From Verrucomicrobiota bacterium (GTDB taxonomy: Bacteria > Verrucomicrobiota > Verrucomicrobiia > Limisphaerales > J093): a stretch of 50,846 nt of DNA. Position numbers and translations under genes: made by a program. A model generated the notes under the pieces. That model saw only the letters and a program-made list of their open reading frames with translations, was not told the DNA's origin and searched no databases. Positions 25,739 through 32,569 of this stretch are shown in pieces (position 1 is the stretch's first letter; the number at the start of each line of letters is the position of its first letter). The DNA lies in NCBI GenBank assembly GCA_029556615.1, contig JAKQDD010000107.1:1-50846 (forward strand), in the 5' to 3' direction.

Positions 25739-26881
25739 ATGCCGGCTAGAAAACGAGTGAATTCCTCGGGCACCACCCTCGCCATCGAGACCTCCTGCGA
25801 CGAGACGAGCGTCGCTCTCGTCCGCCAGGGTGCAATCCTCGTCAGCCTCGTCTCGTCCCAGGTGTCGATCCACGCCGAGTACGGCGGCGTCGTGCCCGAG
25901 CTCGCCACCCGCGAGCATCTCCGCAACCTCCCGCCCCTCGTCCAAACCGCCTGCGCCCGAGCGGATTGCCCGCCCGCCGCCCTCAGCGCCATCGCCGCCA
26001 CCCAGGGCCCCGGCTTGCCCAACGCCCTCATGATCGGCCTGAAAACCGCCCAGGGACTCGCCTTCGCCCTCGAACGACCCTTCTACGGCATCCATCACCA
26101 CGAAGCCCACCTCTACTCAGCGTGGATCGACGGCACCCCCCCGCGCGCTGACCTCGATATCCTCCCCCCGCACGTCTCCCTCATCGTCAGCGGCGGCCAC
26201 ACCCTGCTCGTCCACGTCCCCAGCCCTCTTCACCACATCGTCCTCGGCTCCACTCTCGATGACGCCGCCGGCGAGTGCTTCGACAAAACCGCCAAATTGC
26301 TCGGCCTCCCCTACCCCGGCGGACCCGTCATCGATCAGCTCGCCGAAGGCGGCCAGCCCGACGCTTTCGACTTCCCCCGGCCGCTGCGCGACGACGCGAC
26401 CCTGGACTTCAGCTTCAGCGGGCTGAAAACCGCCGTCCGGTATTTCCTGCGCGACCACCCGGACCTCACCGCCGACCCCTCCGCCCTGCGCGACCTTTGC
26501 GCCAGCGTCCAGGCCGCCATCGTCGACGTGCTTGTCACCAAGACGGTTCGCGCGGCCCGGCGTTGCGCTGTCCGCTGCATCACCGCGTCGGGCGGCGTCG
26601 TCGGCAACCGCCTCCTGCGCCGGGAACTCGCCGCCGCCGCGGACCGTCTGGGCTGCACCCTCCGACTGGCCGCAGGCCCCTTCTGCAGCGATAACGCCGC
26701 CATGGTGGCCATCCTGGCCGACCACCTCTGGCGCCACGGCGCGCCGGCCACCGACTGCGATGCCGAACCGCGTCCCGGCTGGGACCTTTCCGACGTCCGG
26801 CCTACTTCGCCAGCGACCGCACGAAGTGCTCGAGCCGATCCAGGCCCTTCTGGATGTTCACCATGCTCGTCGCGTAGCTGA
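25739..26881 (+). CDS. tsaD: tRNA threonylcarbamoyladenosine transferase TsaD
   Basis: TsaD transfers threonylcarbamoyl to A37 of ANN-decoding tRNAs with TsaB and TsaE. The start region TTLAIETSCDETSVALV, the metal-binding HxExH at His120 and His124 (IHHHEAHLYSA), VSGGHTLLV, GECFDKTAKLLGLPYPGGP and FSFSGLKTAVRY identify it. At 380 residues it is longer than the usual 335-350: the last 25 or so (after GWDLSDVRP) are read antisense through the 3' end of the convergent aminotransferase gene. The overlap is 80 bp (26802-26881) and that tail does not resemble TsaD. The core is complete, so function is expected. Confidence 0.95.
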   Translation: MPARKRVNSSGTTLAIETSCDETSVALVRQGAILVSLVSSQVSIHAEYGGVVPELATREHLRNLPPLVQTACARADCPPAALSAIAATQGPGLPNALMIGLKTAQGLAFALERPFYGIHHHEAHLYSAWIDGTPPRADLDILPPHVSLIVSGGHTLLVHVPSPLHHIVLGSTLDDAAGECFDKTAKLLGLPYPGGPVIDQLAEGGQPDAFDFPRPLRDDATLDFSFSGLKTAVRYFLRDHPDLTADPSALRDLCASVQAAIVDVLVTKTVRAARRCAVRCITASGGVVGNRLLRRELAAAADRLGCTLRLAAGPFCSDNAAMVAILADHLWRHGAPATDCDAEPRPGWDLSDVRPTSPATARSARADPGPSGCSPCSSRS

Positions 26882-27977
26882 TCCGCAAATAGTCGTCCGC
26901 GCCAAACGCAATCCCAGGCACCGCCGCCACTCGCTCCTGCTCGAGCAGGCGCGCGCAAAACTCGGTCGACTTCAACCCCAGCCGGCTGATGTTCGGGAAA
27001 AGATAGAACGCGCCCTTCGCATTCACGCAGCTCACCCCGGGCATCGCATTCAGCCGCTGATGGGCGTAACTGCGCCGTTTCGAGTACTCGGCCAGCCACG
27101 TCTTCAGGTGATCCTGCGGACCGGTCAGCGCGGCCACCGCGCCCTTCTGGGCAAACGAAGTCGGATTGCTCGTGCTGTGGCTCTGGATGGCGTCCACCGC
27201 CTTCGCGATCGGCTCCGGCGCAGCCATGTATCCCAGCCGCCACCCCGTCATCGAATACGCCTTCGCGAAACCATGGACGAGGATCGTGTGATCCTGATGC
27301 GCCTGCGAAAACGAAGCCACACTCACATGCTCCGCGCCGTCATACACCAGCTTCTCGTATATCTCGTCGCTCAGGATCAGGACATCCCGCTGCACACACA
27401 CGTCGCCCAGCGCCTTGAGCTCTTCCGCAGAGTAGGTCGTTCCCGTCGGGTTGCTCGGCGAATTCAGGATGAACAACCGCGTCCGCGGCGTGATGGCCGC
27501 CATCAGCATCTCCGGCGTGATCTTGAACTCGGTCGCGTCCGTCGTCGGCACCACCACCGGAGTCGCCCCCGCCAGCTTCACCATCTCCGGGTAACTCAGC
27601 CAGTACGGCGCGGGTATCACCACCTCGTCCCCCGCCTGGCACGTCGCCATCACCGCGTTGAAACAGGAATGCTTGCCCCCGCACGAGACAATCACCTGCG
27701 ACGGCTTGTAGCTCAACCCGTTGTCCCGCTTGAACTTCTCGGCAATCGCCTGCCGCAACTCGACAATGCCGCTGCTCGGCGTGTACTTGGTAAACCCCTC
27801 CGCCAGCGCCCTCGCCGCCGCATCCTTGATGTGCTGCGGCGTGTCGAAATCCGGTTCCCCCGCCCCGAAACCCACGACATCGAGACCCTCCGCCTTCATC
27901 TGCTTCGCCTTGGCGTCAATCGCCAGCGTCAACGACGGAGATAGCGATCCTGCCTGACGTGAAATGCGATAGTTCAT
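26802..27977 (-). CDS. Class I/II PLP-dependent aminotransferase (aspartate aminotransferase type)
   Basis: A 391-residue fold-type I aminotransferase. PLP-binding Lys lies in HGFAKAYSMTGWRLGY. The Asn/Pro of LNSPSNPTGTTYSAEEL and the Asp/Tyr of LSDEIYEKLVYDG support the cofactor; the GFGAGEPDFDTP N-terminus and the Arg of YLRISYATS for the substrate carboxylate complete it. This is the bacterial AspC/AspB-like group (subgroup I-gamma), using aspartate or a related amino acid; the precise partner is an inference. Start ATG 27977. It ends convergently inside tsaD. Upstream on the same strand the M23 peptidase stop lies 37 bp away. Confidence 0.92.
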   Translation of the reverse strand: MNYRISRQAGSLSPSLTLAIDAKAKQMKAEGLDVVGFGAGEPDFDTPQHIKDAAARALAEGFTKYTPSSGIVELRQAIAEKFKRDNGLSYKPSQVIVSCGGKHSCFNAVMATCQAGDEVVIPAPYWLSYPEMVKLAGATPVVVPTTDATEFKITPEMLMAAITPRTRLFILNSPSNPTGTTYSAEELKALGDVCVQRDVLILSDEIYEKLVYDGAEHVSVASFSQAHQDHTILVHGFAKAYSMTGWRLGYMAAPEPIAKAVDAIQSHSTSNPTSFAQKGAVAALTGPQDHLKTWLAEYSKRRSYAHQRLNAMPGVSCVNAKGAFYLFPNISRLGLKSTEFCARLLEQERVAAVPGIAFGADDYLRISYATSMVNIQKGLDRLEHFVRSLAK

Positions 27978-28014
27978 ATCTGGGGCCGGAAGCTTAAGGA
28001 CCCCCAGCCCGAGT

Positions 28015-29043
28015 TCAAGGGGATTTGAACCGGAGCAAATCAAAGAAACGTTCCCCGGCGGCGCTCACCTGCCACACGCCGCCCCGCCGGACCACCAGTT
28101 TGCGCCATCCGGGACGCGACGCCTCGGCCTCGACAACCGACACCACGGACATCACCCCTCGCCCCCGCAGCTCCCCCGCACTCCGCGGAATCACACGGTA
28201 GGGCAGCCCGTGAGGATTCAATACCAGTTCGTAGCCCGCCACCCCCTCCCGGGTCGCGGCCGGGTTGGCCGCCACAAGCTGGGGATACCGCCGCGCCCAA
28301 CCCAAATCCCTGCCCCGCACCAGAACGCGGCAAACCTCGGTCTGCGCCTGGATCAGCCGGAGCAGGCTGAAGCCCGCCCCCTGCGCGGCCTGGGCCCGGT
28401 ATACCGCCGCCGGATCGATCCCAATCAGGCTCTGCCCGTTCCAGTCCCCATGGTCATTCCGCTGACCCGGATCCCGCTGGCGATGCCACGCGGCATACTG
28501 GTCGGTCAGCCGCAGGCATAGCTCCAAATGCAGGTGCGCCCGCTCCTTCGAGATGACCGATCGGGTGTTCGCCGTCCGCCCCATCACCCCAACGGTCTCA
28601 CCCGCCCGGACCGCCGCCCCGGGGCGAAGACCCGGCCGCACCTCGCGCAAATGCGCATACAACGAGTAGATTTCGATCCCCTCGACCCGATGGGCCAGGA
28701 TCAGGTAGCAGCCGTAGTTCGAAAGCGACGGCTTCGCGTTCACATACACAACCACCCCGTCCGCCACCGCCCGGATCGGATCCTTGGGTTCACCCTTCGA
28801 ATCCCTCTCGAGATACCGGATGTCGATCCCCTCATGAAACTGCAGCCCCTCGGATCGCACATACCCATACATCCCGGATGTCCACGGCTTGCCCGCCGTG
28901 CCCACAAAAAACCGCGGCCCGCCCCCCGACTCGAGCAACGCGCGGTTTGCCGTCGGAAAGCCGAACGGCCGATCCTGCGCGGCGCACGCCCCGAGCGCCA
29001 AGCCAGCCAGACCTCCCCAGCACAACACCCCCAGCCCCTTCAT
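28015..29043 (-). CDS. M23-family metallopeptidase, probable lipoprotein
   Basis: A 342-residue protein with a lipoprotein-type leader: MKGLGVLCWGGLAGLALGAC, with LGAC as lipobox, so probably anchored at the membrane. The catalytic region is LytM-like: HEGIDI (HxxxD), a beta-hairpin core (VADGVVVYVN, YLILAHRVEGIEIYSLYAHL) and HLHLEL (HxH). Such enzymes cut peptidoglycan cross-bridges or act as inactive regulators; both metal sites are intact here. The long C-terminal part (ATREGVAGYELVLNPHGLPY...) has no recognised domain. It is preceded by 3 bp by a lipoprotein gene and followed by the aminotransferase on the same strand. Confidence 0.85.
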   Translation of the reverse strand: MKGLGVLCWGGLAGLALGACAAQDRPFGFPTANRALLESGGGPRFFVGTAGKPWTSGMYGYVRSEGLQFHEGIDIRYLERDSKGEPKDPIRAVADGVVVYVNAKPSLSNYGCYLILAHRVEGIEIYSLYAHLREVRPGLRPGAAVRAGETVGVMGRTANTRSVISKERAHLHLELCLRLTDQYAAWHRQRDPGQRNDHGDWNGQSLIGIDPAAVYRAQAAQGAGFSLLRLIQAQTEVCRVLVRGRDLGWARRYPQLVAANPAATREGVAGYELVLNPHGLPYRVIPRSAGELRGRGVMSVVSVVEAEASRPGWRKLVVRRGGVWQVSAAGERFFDLLRFKSP

Positions 29044-29046
29044 GCC

Positions 29047-29595
29047 TCATTTCTCCGCCGGTGCGCTCATGCCGTGTTTCGGCCGGTTCCCAAGCCGGAC
29101 CGCGACGTTGTTCAGACCCTGGACCAGACGCTCCGCCTCCTCCCGCGTGGCATCCGGCGTGAACTGGAACACGCCGTCCCTGATGCGCTCCTGCATCTTC
29201 GGCGCCGCCAGCCAGCGCTGCTCCGGGAATTGCGCTTGAACCGCCAGCCGGCTCCCCCGGTGAACGCTGCTCGCTGTCTCCAGGGTCAGGACCCCGTGGA
29301 AATCAAACCGCAGCCGGATGGCGAATCCTCCCAGAACATCCACGATCGCCGCGTCCGTGAGGTATTGACTGTCCAACAAGACCGCCTTGTAGACTCGGAT
29401 GGGCACCGGCGCCGCCCGGTAAATGGGCACCACGACGGTCTTGTCCCCGGTGTCAAAGTCCGCCTCGAGATGCAACTGGAGCAATGCCTCCTCCTTGCTC
29501 TTCGCCCCCTCCTCGTTCGTCGCACAGCCGGCCCATAGCACCGACGTCAGGACCAGCGCCAAATAGTTGTTGATGCGGTTCCGCCCCGATTTCAT
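29047..29595 (-). CDS. Hypothetical lipoprotein
   Basis: A 182-residue protein whose N-terminus MKSGRNRINNYLALVLTSVL reaches a lipobox WAGC, after which a mature lipoprotein of about 158 residues begins (ATNEEGAKSKEEALLQ). The body is mixed: KTVVVPIYRAAPVPIRVYKA, LDSQYLTDAAIVDVLGGF, and a long charged C-terminal helix. I do not recognise the family. It sits 3 bp upstream of the M23 peptidase gene, so the two are probably cotranscribed and may act together at the envelope. The start region is divergent from the small basic protein gene, 45 bp apart, suggesting a shared promoter interval. Confidence 0.7.
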   Translation of the reverse strand: MKSGRNRINNYLALVLTSVLWAGCATNEEGAKSKEEALLQLHLEADFDTGDKTVVVPIYRAAPVPIRVYKAVLLDSQYLTDAAIVDVLGGFAIRLRFDFHGVLTLETASSVHRGSRLAVQAQFPEQRWLAAPKMQERIRDGVFQFTPDATREEAERLVQGLNNVAVRLGNRPKHGMSAPAEK

Positions 29596-29640
29596 ACTCC
29601 CCAAAAACAAGCGGATACGTGCCGCCTTGTAAAGACCCAT

Positions 29641-29808
29641 ATGAGCAAACAGCATAACAAGGCCCTGAAACGCCATCGTCGCATCCGGAATCTGAAACGC
29701 CAACGAGCCGCCGCCAAGACCCAACGCACCGCCAAACCCGCGCCCGCAGCGCCCCCCCCACCCCCGCCGGCCGCGGAACCCGCCCCCCCGACGCCCCCCA
29801 CGGCTTGA
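29641..29808 (+). CDS. Small basic protein, 55 residues
   Basis: A 55-residue frame from ATG 29641 to TGA 29806. The N-terminal half is a very basic helix (MSKQHNKALKRHRRIRNLKR), then A/K/T-rich, and the C-terminal half is almost pure P and A (PAPAAPPPPPPAAEPAPP). The basic motif suggests nucleic-acid or ribosome binding. I have a general memory of similar short MSKQHNK-type proteins in Verrucomicrobia, but cannot check it. No strong ribosome-binding site is seen. It lies between the divergent lipoprotein gene and a codirectional hypothetical 48 bp downstream, and is too short for most gene finders. Confidence 0.55.
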   Translation: MSKQHNKALKRHRRIRNLKRQRAAAKTQRTAKPAPAAPPPPPPAAEPAPPTPPTA

Positions 29809-29856
29809 TCCCGCCGCCGCCTCGCACCGGCAACCATTCAGCCCCGCTTCATCCCC

Positions 29857-30354
29857 ATGCTCAAGTGCCACGAGCTGCTTGGTTTCGTCTCCCCCGCCCT
29901 CGCGCAGGAGATCCTCGAATACACCTTCGTCACGGACAAACCGGTCTACCGGACCGTGCTCGCCGCCGTCGCAGAGTCCAACAGGGTGCGCCCCGTGTTC
30001 CTCGAGCGTAAGCCCCGAACTGTGAGACACACGGAAATGCTCTCCGCCCTCACCCGACCCCGCCTCGAGGAGGCCGCCGCCAACTTGATCCGGACATGGC
30101 TCCTCAAGGCCCAGACGCCGATGCTCACCGATTTCCTCGACTGCCTCGGCATTCAGCACGATAAGGGCGCCGTCGAGGAGTTCCCTCCCGCCGTCGAGGA
30201 CGCCAAGCTCCAGGCCGCCGTCGACCTCCTGCTCAGCAAGCACCCGGCCGAAAAGGTCATCATCTACCTCAATACCGTCCGCGCCACCGCCGGCGTCGAC
30301 TGGCAGAACCTCGAAGACCTCCTGCAAAAAGACCCGCGCCTCCAACTCGGCTGA
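29857..30354 (+). CDS. Conserved hypothetical protein
   Basis: A 165-residue, mostly helical cytoplasmic protein (MLKCHELLGFVSPALAQEIL...). No signal peptide, membrane segment or known catalytic motif. Segments such as YTFVTDKPVYRTVLAAVAES, LEEAAANLIRTWLLKAQTPM and LTDFLDCLGIQHDKG have the regular amphipathic pattern of a helical repeat or adaptor. I do not recognise the family. It follows the small basic protein by 48 bp on the same strand and converges with the helicase gene. The 92 bp between it and the helicase end hold a shortened copy of the dispersed repeat. Confidence 0.65.
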   Translation: MLKCHELLGFVSPALAQEILEYTFVTDKPVYRTVLAAVAESNRVRPVFLERKPRTVRHTEMLSALTRPRLEEAAANLIRTWLLKAQTPMLTDFLDCLGIQHDKGAVEEFPPAVEDAKLQAAVDLLLSKHPAEKVIIYLNTVRATAGVDWQNLEDLLQKDPRLQLG

Positions 30355-30385
30355 ACCGCCGGATTCGACCAACCCGGACATCCCG

Positions 30386-30423
30386 CCAGAGTCCTCGACT
30401 GGGTCTGAGGCGCGCCTCGCCAG
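30386..30423 (+). repeat. Shortened copy of the dispersed repeat (38 bp)
   Basis: The piece is CCAG-AGTCCTCGACT joined directly to GGGTCTGAGGCGCGCCTCGC-CAG. It holds only the left arm of stem 1 and the right arm of stem 2, and keeps CCAG at both ends (30386-30389, 30420-30423). It equals what a deletion between the two CTCGACT 7-mers of a GGACTCGACTGG-subtype unit would leave. It sits between convergent genes. Confidence 0.8.
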
Positions 30424-30445
30424 ACCACAGCTGGAGTCAGGACCG

Positions 30446-32512
30446 TCAGCGGGAACCGCCCGCCCCCGGCTCCCCCAGGTTGGCCCGCATCGCCGCAAAC
30501 CACTGCCGCCCAGCCTCCGCTGACGCCGGCCCCGCATTCATGTCCCCGGGCCTCTCGATCAGGTCAGGCGGCAGCTCGCGCAAGAACCGCGACGGATGCG
30601 CCGGCGCCAGTTGGCCGTACTTCCGCCGCGCCCCGCAGTGGCTCAGCGTCAGCGTCTGCATCGCCCTCGTGATCGCCACATAGAACAACCGCCGCTCCTC
30701 GTCCAACGTGCCGCCCTCCGCCACCGACCGCGCATGAGGCAAAAGGCCCTCCTCGAGCCCCACGATGAACACGTGCGGGAATTCGAGCCCCTTGCAGCTG
30801 TGCATCGTGATCAGGGTGACCGAGTCCCCGATAGCCTCGTCCTCCGCCTCCCGCTCCGTGTCAAGGGTCACCTCCTCGAGGAACTGCTCGAGTCGCTCCG
30901 CCAACGGCAGCCCCCCCCTCCCCTCCCCGTCAAGCGACGACAGCAATTCCCGGAAGTTCCGGACCCGGTTCTCGGCGGTCTCCGGGTCCTTCTCGCTTCG
31001 TCGCAGGTCTTCAACATACCCGATGTCGGTCATCAGCCCCCCGGCCCAGCGTTCAAGGGCGTGGGCATCCCCCGCCGGCCCGTGGCGCAGCGCGTCCGCA
31101 GCCCGGTCGATTAACGCCACGAAACCATCCACCGCCGCCTGCGCCCGGGCAGGCAGCGCCGCCATGACCGCGGGATTCTTCATCGCACTGTAAACAGAGC
31201 TCTTCCTCTCCTGACTGGCGGCAAGCAACCGCTGCAGAGTCACATCGCTCATGCCACGCGCCGGGACATTCGCAATCCGCAACAGACTGATGTCGTCGTG
31301 CGCATTGACGCAAACCTTGAGGTACGCCATCAGATCGCGCACCTCGCGCCGGTCAAAGAAACTCTGCCCGCCTACCAGATGGTAGCGGACGCCCGCCTTG
31401 CGCAAGGCCGCCTCCAGGGGACGCGATTGCTGGTTGGTCCGGAACAGCACCGCGTGCTCGGCCCACGGAACCCGGCGCCCCTGCCGCGCAAACTCGATCT
31501 CCTCGACCACCGCCCGCGCTTCCGCCTCGTCGTCGGCGTGCGTCCACAGGGCGATCGGAACTCCCCGACCCCGGCTCGACCACAGTTGCTTGCCGCGACG
31601 CCGCACGTTGTGCCGGATCACGGCGTTGGCCGCCTGGAGAATCGTGTCCGTCGACCGGTAGTTCTGCTCGAGCTTGATGACTTTGACCTCGGGGTAATGC
31701 CGCTCGAACTCGAGGAGGTTCGCCGTCTCCGCCCCGCGCCAGCCGTAGATGCTCTGGTCGTCATCACCCACCACGCACAGTTGCCGATGCTCCCGCGTCA
31801 GGGCATGCACGAGCTCGAACTGGGCGGCGTTGGTGTCCTGGTACTCGTCCACCATCACGTGCCGATACCGCGCCCGACACGCGGCCAGCGCGTCCGCGTG
31901 CTCCCGGAATAACCGCAGCGTCAGCAGGATGAGATCGTCGAAATCAACGGCGTTGCAGGCCCTTAACGCCGACTCGTACCGGCGCTGCACGTGCTCCGCC
32001 AGCGCCCGCACCCCAGGATCCCTGAACCCCGCGCGCTCCGGCCCGTTGTTCCGAAGCCGGCTCAGCAGGCCCAACACCGCCTGCGGATCCGCTCTCTCCC
32101 CGCGCGCCGAAATCTGGCTCAGGATCTTCTTGATCACCCCCAACTGCTCCCCCTCGTCGTAGATCGTGAAGTTCCGCTTGTACCCCAGGCGCTCGATGTG
32201 CCCCCGCAGTATCCGGACGCATAGGGAATGAAACGTGCAGATCGTCGGACGCTCGGCTCTCTCCCCGTCCCTCCCGCGGGGCGGCCGAGGCACCCATTGG
32301 CTCACCCGCTCGACCATCTCCCGGGCAGCCTTGTTCGTGAAGGTCACCGCCAGAATCCCCCCCGGGGCCGCTCCGCGGTCGATCAGATGCGCCACCCGCA
32401 TCGTGATCACCCGCGTCTTCCCCGTCCCCGCCCCCGCCAGGATCAGGACCGGACCGCTGAGGCTCTCGACGGCCTCCCGCTGCTGCGGATTGAGCGTCCC
32501 CAGATTTACCAT
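30446..32512 (-). CDS. pcrA: UvrD/PcrA-type ATP-dependent DNA helicase
   Basis: A 688-residue superfamily 1A helicase that unwinds DNA 3' to 5' in repair and replication-fork handling. Walker A: ILAGAGTGKTRV near the N-terminus. Then the TFTNKAAREM motif (Ia), YQDTNAAQF following the DEYQDT Walker B, GDDDQSIYGWRGA (III), QNYRSTDTI (IV), THADDEAEA, a second RecA half with SLLRIANVPARGMSDVT, and late motifs VTLITMHSCKGLEFPHVF (V) and EERRLFYVAITRAM (VI). The length is slightly under E. coli UvrD (720). PcrA or UvrD, or Rep, cannot be fully separated by eye. ATG 32512 is chosen over an upstream codon. It lies 57 bp downstream of gyrA, same strand. Confidence 0.93.
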   Translation of the reverse strand: MVNLGTLNPQQREAVESLSGPVLILAGAGTGKTRVITMRVAHLIDRGAAPGGILAVTFTNKAAREMVERVSQWVPRPPRGRDGERAERPTICTFHSLCVRILRGHIERLGYKRNFTIYDEGEQLGVIKKILSQISARGERADPQAVLGLLSRLRNNGPERAGFRDPGVRALAEHVQRRYESALRACNAVDFDDLILLTLRLFREHADALAACRARYRHVMVDEYQDTNAAQFELVHALTREHRQLCVVGDDDQSIYGWRGAETANLLEFERHYPEVKVIKLEQNYRSTDTILQAANAVIRHNVRRRGKQLWSSRGRGVPIALWTHADDEAEARAVVEEIEFARQGRRVPWAEHAVLFRTNQQSRPLEAALRKAGVRYHLVGGQSFFDRREVRDLMAYLKVCVNAHDDISLLRIANVPARGMSDVTLQRLLAASQERKSSVYSAMKNPAVMAALPARAQAAVDGFVALIDRAADALRHGPAGDAHALERWAGGLMTDIGYVEDLRRSEKDPETAENRVRNFRELLSSLDGEGRGGLPLAERLEQFLEEVTLDTEREAEDEAIGDSVTLITMHSCKGLEFPHVFIVGLEEGLLPHARSVAEGGTLDEERRLFYVAITRAMQTLTLSHCGARRKYGQLAPAHPSRFLRELPPDLIERPGDMNAGPASAEAGRQWFAAMRANLGEPGAGGSR

Positions 32513-32569
32513 GCGGCCGCGCAGTCTACGGTCCACCCGCCCCCTGGCAAGTGCAACGCCGCCCTTCGC

